The notes below the pieces were generated by a model. That model worked only from the letters and a program-made list of their open reading frames with translations, searched no databases and had not been told where the DNA came from. Of a stretch of 64,000 nucleotides of DNA, positions 33,777-42,211 are shown piece by piece. Source of the stretch: Bradyrhizobium sp. 195 (GTDB lineage: Bacteria > Pseudomonadota > Alphaproteobacteria > Rhizobiales > Xanthobacteraceae); assembly GCF_023101665.1 (NCBI RefSeq), contig NZ_CP082161.1, forward strand, positions 2,294,001 to 2,358,000. Direction: 5' to 3'. The position numbers and the translations under genes are program-made. Each line of letters opens with the position of its first letter. Within the stretch, counting starts at the first letter, position 1.

Positions 33777-34991
33777 ATGACGCGCGGAGTTCGTTTGTAT
33801 CTCGTCGGCTCCATCGTCCTTGTTTCGCTAGCGGGTTGCGGACGCGGCTTCTTCCAGGCCGAACGCGAACCGTGGCGGGCCGAGGCGGAAGCCGCTTGCC
33901 TGAAATCGGGCGCGGTGAAGGAGGGACCGGATCTCGTCCGGATCGACCCCATTTCCGGCCCCGGTCAGTGCGGCGCCGAATTCCCACTCAAGGTCGCCGC
34001 CATCGGCGAAGCTTCCGGCACTTACGGTTTTGCCGACGAGCAACCGCGCCCGCCCGGCAGCATCGGCAACCAGCCGCGCTGGCCGGTGACGCAACCGCGC
34101 TCGAACTATCCGCAGAGCCAGAATAATCCGTCATCCTCTTACCCGTCGCGCTCGAACTATCCCGAAAGCGCGGTGCGTCAGCCGTCCGGCTACGGCACCT
34201 CGTCCGGGCCGATGTCGCTGAACGCGCCCGGCGTCGCGCCGGAGGAAGACGAGATTGATCTGCCGCCCGAGGGCACCGATGCTGCGGGGGCCTCCCGCTA
34301 CATGAATGCGCCGAGCTATCCCGCACGGCCGGCAAATCCGGCGCCCTACTCGCAGGCACCCGCACAACAACCCCTGCCGCGTCTTGGCCCGGCGCAGGGC
34401 AATCCCGTCACCGCGGTCGGTCCCGTTGCGATCAAGCCGACGGCGACGCTGGCCTGTCCGATCGTGTCCGAGCTCGACCGCTGGCTCGCCGACACCGTGC
34501 AGCCCTCGGCCATGCGCTGGTTCGGCGTCCGCGTCGCCGAGATCAAGCAGATCTCCGCTTATTCCTGCCGCGGCATGAACGGTAACTCGCGCGCCCACAT
34601 CTCCGAGCACGCCTTCGGCAATGCGCTCGACATCTCGGCCTTCGTGCTTGCCGATGGCCGCCGCGTCACCGTGAAGGACGGCTGGCGCGGCATGCCGGAA
34701 GAGCAGGGATTCCTGCGCGACGTGCAGGCGGGTGCCTGTGCGCATTTCACCACGGTGCTCGCGCCGGGTTCCAACGTCTATCACTACGATCACATCCACG
34801 TCGATCTGATGCGCCGCGCCAGCCGCCGCCTGATCTGCCAGCCGGCCGCCGTCTCCGGCGACGAGGTTGCCGGACGCGCGCAGTCGCGCAGTCCCTATGC
34901 CAATGCGCGCGATCCGTCAGTGACCGGCTCGCTCGGTGCGCGCAGGAGCACGATGCGCAAGCACGAGGAAGACGAGTACGCCGACGATTAG
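33777..34991 (+). CDS. Extensin-like lipoprotein (peptidoglycan-related)
   Basis: 404 aa. The N-terminus has a lipobox (LAG-Cys21) after a hydrophobic stretch, so it is probably lipidated. A linker of Pro, Ser, Asn and Tyr (about 80-215) is followed by an extensin-like C-terminal domain (about 225-365) containing CPIVSELDRWL, SAYSCRGMNGN, SEHAFGNALDIS and YHYDHIHVDLM. The conserved His/Asp/His pattern resembles D-Ala-D-Ala or endopeptidase metalloenzymes, suggesting a wall hydrolase. The tail is basic. No partner gene evident. Confidence 0.88.
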   Translation: MTRGVRLYLVGSIVLVSLAGCGRGFFQAEREPWRAEAEAACLKSGAVKEGPDLVRIDPISGPGQCGAEFPLKVAAIGEASGTYGFADEQPRPPGSIGNQPRWPVTQPRSNYPQSQNNPSSSYPSRSNYPESAVRQPSGYGTSSGPMSLNAPGVAPEEDEIDLPPEGTDAAGASRYMNAPSYPARPANPAPYSQAPAQQPLPRLGPAQGNPVTAVGPVAIKPTATLACPIVSELDRWLADTVQPSAMRWFGVRVAEIKQISAYSCRGMNGNSRAHISEHAFGNALDISAFVLADGRRVTVKDGWRGMPEEQGFLRDVQAGACAHFTTVLAPGSNVYHYDHIHVDLMRRASRRLICQPAAVSGDEVAGRAQSRSPYANARDPSVTGSLGARRSTMRKHEEDEYADD

Positions 34992-35009
34992 GTGGAACGA
35001 GCTTTTCTT

Positions 35010-35077
35010 GTAGCCCGGATGAGCGCAGCGATATCCGGGACAGTCTTTCCGCATATCGCTGCGCTCATGCAGGCTAC
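35010..35077. repeat. GTAGCCCGGATGAGCGCAGCGATAT inverted repeat
   Basis: GTAGCCCGGATGAGCGCAGC at the left is inverted as GCTGCGCTCATGCAGGCTAC at the right, with ATATCCGGGA in the loop. It fills the gap before the histidine-phosphatase gene. Confidence 0.7.
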
Positions 35078-35093
35078 GATCGCGTCAACCGGA

Positions 35094-35675
35094 ATGTCCA
35101 TCGTCCGCTATCTCACCCACCCGCAGGTGCAAATCGATCCCGATGTGCCGGTGCCGCAATGGGACCTGACCCCGGTCGGCCGCGCACGCACCGAAATGGC
35201 GGCGCAGGCGAACTGGCTCGCGCACACCACGCAGATAGTCTCCAGCGGCGAACGCAAGGCGATCGAGACCGCCGAGATCATTGCCGCGCGTCTCGGACTG
35301 GTGATCGAGGTCCGCGAGGCCATGCATGAGAACGACCGCTCGGCGACGGGCTTTCTGAAGCCAACCGAGTTCGAAGCTGTCGCCGATCGGTTCTTCGCGG
35401 AGCCGCATCTCAGCGTCCGCGGGTGGGAGCGCGCGATCGACGCACAGGCGCGTATCGTGCGCGAGGTCGAGGCGGTGCTGGCGTGCGATCGTCCCGGCGA
35501 CGTCCTGTTCGTCGGTCACGGCGCGGTCGGCACGCTGCTGTTCTGCCACTATGCCGGCCATCCCATCGAGCGCATCCATGATCAGCCGGCCGGCGGCGGC
35601 AATTGCTTCACGTTCGCGCGGGACGGGCGGCGCGTCCTGCACGGGTGGCGCGGGCTGGAAGAGATCGGAACTTAA
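35094..35675 (+). CDS. Histidine phosphatase family protein with variant RHG motif
   Basis: 193 aa from the ATG at 35094. The frame continues to 34992 through a repeat. Phosphoglycerate-mutase-like fold: RYLTHPQVQID replaces the usual RHGE, keeping the His but with Thr for Arg and Pro for Gly. Other landmarks are SSGERKAIETAE (about 47-58), the MHENDR region and FVGHGAVGTLL, which carries the second catalytic His. Activity may be altered or lost. It converges with the DUF6665-like gene. Confidence 0.8.
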   Translation: MSIVRYLTHPQVQIDPDVPVPQWDLTPVGRARTEMAAQANWLAHTTQIVSSGERKAIETAEIIAARLGLVIEVREAMHENDRSATGFLKPTEFEAVADRFFAEPHLSVRGWERAIDAQARIVREVEAVLACDRPGDVLFVGHGAVGTLLFCHYAGHPIERIHDQPAGGGNCFTFARDGRRVLHGWRGLEEIGT

Positions 35676-35694
35676 GCTCAGCGGAGCCGGACGT

Positions 35695-36030
35695 TCACTT
35701 CGCGGCCGGCTTCGCCGGGCCCAGTCCCATGCAGAGCTGCACCTCGCCAGGGACGTTGTAGGTGCGCATGATGTGGCGGCTGTCGCGCAAGCCGGTCGCC
35801 TCACGCTGCACCACGAACATCCAGAGTGCCTGGCCGGCTTCCATCACCAGCTTGCGTCTGGCCGGCTGCATCGAGGCGGGCATCTCGGCCTGCGCGTGGG
35901 CAGCGTCGAACTCGCGCAAGCGCGCCAGCGCCTGCTCGAGTGTGCGGCCCATCCGTCCAAGCGCCGAGGCTTGTTCCTGGACGATCTCATATTGGAGGAT
36001 ATCGACCGGCGGGCGAAGATCACGAGACAT
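35695..36030 (-). CDS. DUF6665-like small protein
   Basis: 111 aa from the ATG at 36030. Helical, with DILQYEIVQEQASALGRMGRTLEQALARL at the start and LVMEAGQALWMFVVQREA further on. This matches my recollection of DUF6665 proteins, which are found in rhizobia and of unknown function. It lies 55 bp downstream of the TetR gene in the same direction. Longer starts are possible but look non-coding. Confidence 0.55.
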   Translation of the reverse strand: MSRDLRPPVDILQYEIVQEQASALGRMGRTLEQALARLREFDAAHAQAEMPASMQPARRKLVMEAGQALWMFVVQREATGLRDSRHIMRTYNVPGEVQLCMGLGPAKPAAK

Positions 36031-36085
36031 GAGCGCAATATAATGGGGCCGGTCCGGCCTGCGCAACGCGCGGACCGCTCCGCCG

Positions 36086-36721
36086 TTACTTCGCCTTATA
36101 CGCCGCCAGGAACATCCGCGCCGCACTGTCGACCACTTCGGTCATGCGCTCTTCCGACGGTGCGGGGGCGGCCTGGAAGACGAAAGGCAGGAACAGTGAA
36201 GCCTTGCACAGTTCCATGAACTGCGACGCCGCAAGGTAGCAATCTTCGATCCTGAGATCGCCGCAGGCGACTCGAGTTTTGAGATAGTCGGAGAGGCGGT
36301 TGATGCTTTTGTCCAGCACGCGCGCATAATAGCGGCGGCCGACATCGGGCATGCGTTCGGCGATCGCCATCACGGTGCGGATCGCCGATCCGCCGCCGGG
36401 CCGGCAGAGCAGGTGGATGTAGGCCCGGCCGAACTCCTTCAGAGTGGCCTCGGCATCGCGCGCGGGATCGAAAGTGAACACGACCTGGCCGTGCTGAAGC
36501 GCCTCTTGCTCGAGGATGGCTTCGAACAGCGCGGTCTTGTCGGCGAAGTAGACGTAGAGCGTGCCCTTGGAGACCTGCGCCGCGCGCGCGATCTCGCCCA
36601 TGCTGGCGCCGTCAAAACCGAGATTCATGAACACCTTGCGGGCCCCGTCGAGAATCTGGCGGCGTTTGGAGCTGTCCTCCTCTTGGATGACGTGCAGATG
36701 TTCGCTGGCAGCTACAACCAT
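36086..36721 (-). CDS. TetR-family repressor of the divergent efflux pump
   Basis: 211 aa. TetR N-terminal helix-turn-helix about 17-63, with IARAAQVSKGTLYVYFADK. The C-terminal ligand region (about 75-205) is variable. It is divergent from emrA-like and emrB-like genes, and a perfect inverted repeat lies between them at 36820-36842. It probably represses the pump and itself, releasing when a drug binds. The inducer is unknown. Confidence 0.93.
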   Translation of the reverse strand: MVVAASEHLHVIQEEDSSKRRQILDGARKVFMNLGFDGASMGEIARAAQVSKGTLYVYFADKTALFEAILEQEALQHGQVVFTFDPARDAEATLKEFGRAYIHLLCRPGGGSAIRTVMAIAERMPDVGRRYYARVLDKSINRLSDYLKTRVACGDLRIEDCYLAASQFMELCKASLFLPFVFQAAPAPSEERMTEVVDSAARMFLAAYKAK

Positions 36722-36819
36722 TGGTTCAGGGTCTCGGTAGGTTTTCGAGTCGAGTCTGCGGCCATGAAACCCGAATAAAGGATTCTCGTCCGTAGGGTCC
36801 GGCCGGGACCATTATCTAT

Positions 36820-36842
36820 ATTGACCGAACCGTTCGGTCAAT
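36820..36842. promoter_or_regulatory. TetR operator
   Basis: TTGACCGAA and TTCGGTCAA are perfect inverted halves around CCG, with an A and T matching at the ends (23 bp). It overlaps a TTGACC -35-like sequence on each strand. It is 98 bp before the TetR start and 76 bp before emrA-like. Confidence 0.8.
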
Positions 36843-36918
36843 GATATTTGGTTCAGCGAGTGGGGAACAGGTCGCATGCCTGCCGTCTCCTTGAGCGCCT
36901 TTTTTTGGGGAGGCCATT

Positions 36919-38220
36919 ATGGCCGTATCGAGAGACCAGGCCGCGCGCGTCCTACGCCCTGAAGCGATGGAGGAGCACGCGGGCGGTGATGCTGCGAGCG
37001 AGGGCACTGCACCTCTGCGCGCGCCTGCGGCCGATGAAGCCAAACGCCGCACCGGTGAGGCGCCGGAAAAGCCCGTGACCGACAAGACGGCCGCACCTGC
37101 GCCCGACGCACCCGCCGCCGGCGCTCCCAAATCCGGCAAGCGCAAGTTCGTTCTGATGGGCGTCGGCCTGGTGCTCGCGCTCGCCGCCGCGAGCTATGCC
37201 GGCTATTACACGCTGGTCGGCCGCTTCTACATCTCCACCGATGACGCCTATGTCCGCGCCAACAACACCATGCTGGGCGCGCGCGTTGCGGGCCACATCT
37301 CCTCGATCCTCGCCGGCGACAACACGCCGGTGAAAGCCGGCGACATCGTCCTCCGCATCGACGACGGTGATTACAAGATTGCGGTCGATGCCGCCGCGAC
37401 AAAAATCGCGACCCAGCAGGCCACCATCGATCGCATCGGACGTCAGGTCGCCGCGCTCGACAGCCAGGTCGCGCAGGCCAGAGCGCAGCTCGTCTCGGCC
37501 GAAGCGGGCCTCAAGCGGGCCGATCTCGACTATGAGCGCCAGCAGGCGCTGAGCAACAAGGGCTTTGCCTCGCGTGCCACCTTCGAGAGCTCGGAAGCCG
37601 GACGCGACCAGGGCGCCGCCGCGGTCAAGGCCGCGCAGGCCGCCTACGACGTTGCCGTCAGCAATGTCGACGTCGCCAAGGCGCAGCAGGCCGAGGCGCA
37701 GGCCCAGCTCGCCGAGCTCAAGACCACGCTCGCCAAGGCCGAGCGCGACCTCGCCTTCACCGCGGTGCGTGCGCCGGTTGGCGGCACGTTCTCCAATCGC
37801 CTGGTCAACACCGGCGACTTCGTCGCGGTCGGCCAGCGGCTCGGCAACGTCGTGCCGCTCGACGACGTCTATATCGACGCCAACTTCAAGGAAACCCAGC
37901 TCAAGCGTATCCGTCCTGGCCAGCCGGTGACGATCAAGGTCGATGCCTACGGCATGCGCAAATTCTCCGGCGTGGTCGACAGCATCGCCGCAGGCGCGGG
38001 CTCGGTGTTCACGCTGCTGCCGCCTGACAACGCCACCGGCAACTTCACCAAGATCGTGCAGCGCGTTCCGGTCCGCATCCGCGTGCCGAAGTCGGTGGCG
38101 AAGCAGAACCTGCTTCGTGCCGGCATGTCGGTCTATGCGACCGTTGACACCAACAAGGCCGCGGCCGACGCCGACAGCGAGGTCGATCTCGACGATCCCA
38201 CCGCAATCCACCCGCAGTAA
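36919..38220 (+). CDS. HlyD/EmrA-type membrane fusion protein
   Basis: Periplasmic adaptor of a tripartite or MFS-type efflux pump. 433 aa: cytoplasmic Ala/Pro-rich N-terminus (1-72), one membrane segment about 75-95, lipoyl/barrel halves around a long coiled coil (about 150-280). FYISTDDAYVRANN near residue 100 and ERDLAFTAVRAPVGGTFSNR near 275-297 are typical of EmrA. A strong CTG/ACG-rich codon use matches its neighbours. emrB-like follows 30 bp later. Controlled by the divergent TetR. Confidence 0.93.
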   Translation: MAVSRDQAARVLRPEAMEEHAGGDAASEGTAPLRAPAADEAKRRTGEAPEKPVTDKTAAPAPDAPAAGAPKSGKRKFVLMGVGLVLALAAASYAGYYTLVGRFYISTDDAYVRANNTMLGARVAGHISSILAGDNTPVKAGDIVLRIDDGDYKIAVDAAATKIATQQATIDRIGRQVAALDSQVAQARAQLVSAEAGLKRADLDYERQQALSNKGFASRATFESSEAGRDQGAAAVKAAQAAYDVAVSNVDVAKAQQAEAQAQLAELKTTLAKAERDLAFTAVRAPVGGTFSNRLVNTGDFVAVGQRLGNVVPLDDVYIDANFKETQLKRIRPGQPVTIKVDAYGMRKFSGVVDSIAAGAGSVFTLLPPDNATGNFTKIVQRVPVRIRVPKSVAKQNLLRAGMSVYATVDTNKAAADADSEVDLDDPTAIHPQ

Positions 38221-38250
38221 ATCGCGACCCTAGCGCTGCGAGGTCGGACC

Positions 38251-39834
38251 ATGGCCAACGCCACCACTGCTTCACCTGCCATGATGGCGGACCCGGCTTC
38301 GGAGCGCATCGCGCCGAAGCGGCTGTTCGCGTTCATCATCATGGTGTTCGGGATGTTCATGTCGATCCTGGACATCCAGATCGTCTCGGCGTCCCTCAGC
38401 GAAATCCAGGCCGGGCTGTCGGCGAGCTCCAGCGAAGTCGCCTGGGTCCAGACCGCCTATCTGATCGCCGAAGTGATCGCGATCCCGCTGTCGGGGTTCC
38501 TGTCGCGCGCCTTCGGCACGCGGCTATTGTTTGCGATCTCGGCGGCGGGCTTCACCGCCTCGAGCCTGCTCTGCGGCTTTGCGACGACCATCGAGGAGAT
38601 GATCCTCTGGCGCGCGCTGCAAGGTTTTCTCGGCGCCGGGATGATCCCGACGGTGTTCGCCTCGGCCTATACCGTCTTTCCGCGCTCCAAATTCCACATC
38701 GTCGGCCCTATCATCGGGCTGGTCGCGACCCTGGCGCCCACGATCGGGCCGACGGTCGGCGGCTACATCACCGATCTGATGTCGTGGAACTGGCTGTTCT
38801 TCATCAACGTCGTGCCCGGCATCGGCATCACCATCGGCGTGCTGGCGCTGGTCGATTTCGACGAGCCGCATTTCGAGCTGCTCGACCGCTTCGATTGGTG
38901 GGGCCTGCTGTTCATGGCCGGCTTCCTCGGCACACTGGAATATGTGCTGGAAGAAGGTCCGCAGCACGAATGGATGCAGGACACCTCGGTCGCGATCTGC
39001 GCCTGGATCTGCGCCATCTCGGCGATCGCCTTCTTCTGGCGCGTGTTCACGGCGGCCGAGCCGATCGTCAATCTGCGCACCTTCTCCAACCGCAATTTCG
39101 CTGTCGGCTGCGTGCTGCAATTCTGCATCGGCATCGGCCTCTACGGCCTGACCTACATCTATCCGCGCTATCTCGCCGAGGTGCGCGGCTACAGCGCGCT
39201 GATGATCGGCGAGACCATGTTCGTCTCGGGCATCACCATGTTCCTGGTCGCGCCGCTGGTCGGCCGGCTCATGGTGAAGGTCGACATGCGCTACATGATC
39301 GCGTTCGGCCTCGTCGTGTTCGCGATCGGCTCCTACCAGATGACCTGGATCACCCGCGACTACGATTTCTACGAACTGCTCGTGCCTCAGATCCTGCGCG
39401 GCGTCGGCATGATGTTCGCGATGGTGCCGACCAACAACATCGCGCTCGGCACGCTGGCGCCCGACAGGGTGAAGAACGCCTCGGGCCTGTTCAACCTGAT
39501 GCGCAACCTCGGCGGCGCGGTCGGCCTCGCCGTCATCAACACCGTGCTCAACGACCGCACTGATCTGCACATCACCCGCCTGCAGGAGCGCGTGACCTGG
39601 GGCAACGCGACCGCGACCGAAACCCTGACCACGTTCATGCAGAAATTCCAGGGGCTCGGCGATTCCACGCTGATGGCGATGAAGCAGCTCTCCCAGATCG
39701 TGCATCGCCAGGCCGTGGTGATGAGCTTCGGCGATGCCTTCTTCATCCTGACGCTGTTCTATCTCGGCCTCAGCCTGCTGGTGACGCTGCTGAACAAGCC
39801 GGCCGCCATGACCGGTGGCGGCGACGCGCATTGA
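38251..39834 (+). CDS. DHA2-family MFS drug exporter (EmrB-type)
   Basis: Inner-membrane proton/drug antiporter. 527 aa, about 14 membrane segments. The DHA2 start IMVFGMFMSILDIQIVSASLSEI contains the family motif D1 (LDxTIV-like), and SGFLSRAFGTRLL is motif A. WRALQGFLGAGMIP is the family's third block. GAGGTCGGACC precedes the ATG. It works with the adaptor upstream and is repressed by the TetR protein. Substrate probably hydrophobic drugs, but not readable. Confidence 0.94.
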   Translation: MANATTASPAMMADPASERIAPKRLFAFIIMVFGMFMSILDIQIVSASLSEIQAGLSASSSEVAWVQTAYLIAEVIAIPLSGFLSRAFGTRLLFAISAAGFTASSLLCGFATTIEEMILWRALQGFLGAGMIPTVFASAYTVFPRSKFHIVGPIIGLVATLAPTIGPTVGGYITDLMSWNWLFFINVVPGIGITIGVLALVDFDEPHFELLDRFDWWGLLFMAGFLGTLEYVLEEGPQHEWMQDTSVAICAWICAISAIAFFWRVFTAAEPIVNLRTFSNRNFAVGCVLQFCIGIGLYGLTYIYPRYLAEVRGYSALMIGETMFVSGITMFLVAPLVGRLMVKVDMRYMIAFGLVVFAIGSYQMTWITRDYDFYELLVPQILRGVGMMFAMVPTNNIALGTLAPDRVKNASGLFNLMRNLGGAVGLAVINTVLNDRTDLHITRLQERVTWGNATATETLTTFMQKFQGLGDSTLMAMKQLSQIVHRQAVVMSFGDAFFILTLFYLGLSLLVTLLNKPAAMTGGGDAH

Positions 39835-39866
39835 TGCTGCGCGAATCCCGCAAGCCACACACTCGG

Positions 39867-39980
39867 TGTCATCGTCCGGCTTGACCGGACGATCCAGTAT
39901 TCCAGAGGCCGGTGTTGGAGACCTCGCTCTCGCCACATCCGCCGCGGCGTACTGGATCCCCCGCTTTCGCGGGGATGACG
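39867..39980. repeat. Mosaic palindromic repeat R3
   Basis: Same family as R1/R2 but with the arms in swapped positions: GTCCGGCTTGACCGGAC on the left and CCCCGCTTTCGCGGGG on the right, with ATCCAGTATTCCAGAG and GCGGCGTACTGGAT between. It follows emrB in a 292-bp gap. It is essentially R1 read in reverse. Confidence 0.85.
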
Positions 39981-40126
39981 GCGGAGATTGAGGCGGTAGC
40001 GGGCGCGACAGCAGCGCCCCCCGCACCAAATTGCAACACTCGTCCGTGATCTCGCACGGGCCCCGTTGCAAGCCGCGAGCGGTACATCTATAAAGCGCAC
40101 CTCATTCAATCGAACCGGGGAGAGAT

Positions 40127-40360
40127 TTGCATGATTTCGTTGCATTCGCAGATCGCACGTCCGCGCTCGATGATGTTCTGGCTCGGTACCTGCTCGACCT
40201 CCTAGAGGTCCTTTCCGCCAGCTTCGATTGGGCACATCGCCCCGATCGCTCCGCTTCCAAGTCAAAATCAGTCTCAAGTGACGCCGTCTCGGCCCTCGCG
40301 GCCGCCCTGCGTCCATCGATGGAGCCGGCCCGCGCCAAAGGCGGCCGGATGATGTCATGA
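40127..40360 (+). CDS. Uncertain small ORF coupled to the ABC exporter
   Basis: A 77-codon frame from a TTG, ending in TGA that overlaps the exporter's ATG (ATGA). Upstream is GGGGAGAGAT. The product is Asp/Ser/Leu-rich and has no recognised motif. An alternative ATG at 40131 in another frame gives only 24 residues (ends 40205) and has equally good ribosome-site spacing. One of them may be a leader that couples translation to the exporter. Evidence is weak. Confidence 0.3.
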   Translation: MHDFVAFADRTSALDDVLARYLLDLLEVLSASFDWAHRPDRSASKSKSVSSDAVSALAAALRPSMEPARAKGGRMMS

Positions 40361-42156
40361 CCGCTCTGTCAAAAAGGCCCGCGGCGATACGCGTGGTGCT
40401 GCCGTTCGTGTTCCGGCACTGGCTGAAGCAGCCCGGGCGTGGGCTGATCGTGGCCGGCGGCCTATTGGGTGCGACCATCGCCGACCTGTTCATGCCGGTC
40501 TTCTCGGGCCGGCTGGTGGATGCGCTGACGCGCGGCCCGTCGGATCCCGACGCGCGGCATGCCGCCCTGGTGGCCTTCGGCGCCATCGTGGCGCTGGGCG
40601 CGGCCTCCGTGGTGCTGCGGCTGGCTGGCCTGCAGGCGATCGTGCCGTTCACGCTCAAGACCATGTCGGACGTCGCACAGGAGGCCTTCATCCGCGTGCA
40701 GCGCTTCTCCACCGACTGGCACGCAAACTCCTTCGCGGGCTCCACCGTGCGCAAGATCACGCGCGGCATGTGGGCGCTCGACCTGCTCAACGACACCATC
40801 CTGATGGCGTTGGCGCCCTCGCTGCTGGTGTTGATCGGCTCGATGGTCCTGATCGGGATGCATTGGGCCTCGCTCGGCGTGGTGATCGCGGTCGGCGCGT
40901 TCTTCTACGTCACCATCACCGTCGTGTTCTCGACGCGCTACATCGCGCCAGCCGCCCGAGTCTCCAATGCCTGGGACACCAAGGTCGGCGGCACGCTTGC
41001 GGATGCGCTGACGTGCAACGCGGTGGTGAAGTCGTTCGGCGCCGAAGCGCGCGAGGATACGCGGCTCGGCCGCGTCATCAACCGATGGCGCGTGCGGGTG
41101 CGGCGGACCTGGCTACGCTACAATTACACGGCCATGGCGCAGCTGTCGCTGCTGCTCTGCCTCCGCACGTCCGTGATCGGCGGCGCGGTGCTGTTGTGGA
41201 TGTCGGGGCATGCCTCCCCTGGCGACGTGACCTATGTGCTGACCAGCTACTACATCATCCACGCCTATTTGCGTGACGTCGGCATGCACATCAACAACCT
41301 CCAGCGCTCAGTCAACGACATGGACGAGCTGGTGGCGATCCATGCCGAGCCCATCGGCATCGCCGATGCAACCGGTGCGCGGCCGATCGCGATCGAGGGC
41401 GGCGAGATCGTGTTCGACGACGTCACGTTCCACTATGGCGGCCATCGCACGCCGCTCTATGACGGGTTGTCGGTGACGATCCGGGCCGGCGAACGTGTGG
41501 GTCTCGTCGGACGCTCCGGGTCCGGCAAGACCACCTTCGTCAAGCTGGTGCAGCGGCTCTATGACGTCAGCGGCGGCCGCGTGCTGATCGACGGGCAGGA
41601 CATCGCGCACGCCACGCAGCAATCGCTGCGCAGCCAGGTCGCGATCGTGCAGCAGGAGCCGATCCTGTTTCACCGTTCGCTCTCCGAGAACATCGCTTAT
41701 GGCCGGCCCGGCGCCAGCCTGGAGGCGATCGAGCAGGCGGCGCGGCTGGCGAACGCGCACGACTTCATCCTGCGCCTGCCGAAGGGCTACGGCACGCTGG
41801 TCGGCGAGCGCGGCGTGAAACTGTCGGGCGGCGAGCGGCAGCGCGTGGCGCTGGCGCGCGCGTTCCTGGCGGACGCGCCTGTGCTGATCCTGGACGAGGC
41901 GACCTCGAGCCTCGATTCGGAATCGGAGGCGCTGATCCAGCAGGCGATGGAGCGGTTGATGAAGGGCCGCACCTCGATCGTGATCGCGCACCGGCTGTCG
42001 ACGGTGCGCAGCCTCGATCGGATCCTGGTGTTCGACCGCGGTGAGATCGTCGAGCAGGGCACGCATGCCGTGCTCGCGGGCAAGCCAGGGGGCATCTATC
42101 GCGGCCTGTTCGAGCGCCAGGTGGTGGAGCTCGGACATATCGCAGCAGCGGAATGA
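40357..42156 (+). CDS. ABC exporter (fused permease-ATPase)
   Basis: 599 aa half-transporter that works as a homodimer. Six membrane segments in the first ~330 residues. The ATPase domain has GRSGSGKTT (about 385-393), signature LSGGERQR (about 489-496), Walker B LILDEATSSLD (about 510-520) and an H-loop. LRHxxxRVQRFSTDWHANSF-like sequence in the first loop (given in part) is typical of lipid/drug exporters. Followed 55 bp later by a MATE gene in the same direction. Confidence 0.93.
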   Translation: MTALSKRPAAIRVVLPFVFRHWLKQPGRGLIVAGGLLGATIADLFMPVFSGRLVDALTRGPSDPDARHAALVAFGAIVALGAASVVLRLAGLQAIVPFTLKTMSDVAQEAFIRVQRFSTDWHANSFAGSTVRKITRGMWALDLLNDTILMALAPSLLVLIGSMVLIGMHWASLGVVIAVGAFFYVTITVVFSTRYIAPAARVSNAWDTKVGGTLADALTCNAVVKSFGAEAREDTRLGRVINRWRVRVRRTWLRYNYTAMAQLSLLLCLRTSVIGGAVLLWMSGHASPGDVTYVLTSYYIIHAYLRDVGMHINNLQRSVNDMDELVAIHAEPIGIADATGARPIAIEGGEIVFDDVTFHYGGHRTPLYDGLSVTIRAGERVGLVGRSGSGKTTFVKLVQRLYDVSGGRVLIDGQDIAHATQQSLRSQVAIVQQEPILFHRSLSENIAYGRPGASLEAIEQAARLANAHDFILRLPKGYGTLVGERGVKLSGGERQRVALARAFLADAPVLILDEATSSLDSESEALIQQAMERLMKGRTSIVIAHRLSTVRSLDRILVFDRGEIVEQGTHAVLAGKPGGIYRGLFERQVVELGHIAAAE

Positions 42157-42211
42157 GGGCGCGGGACGGCGGGGCGAACGTTCCGCCGTCGCTCCGCCTC
42201 AGGGGGAAGAC

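Noticed and set aside
38524..40071. 515-codon open frame on the minus strand
   Set aside because: Antisense to the EmrB-like gene and repeat R3. The His/Asp/Glu-rich composition indicates a shadow frame.
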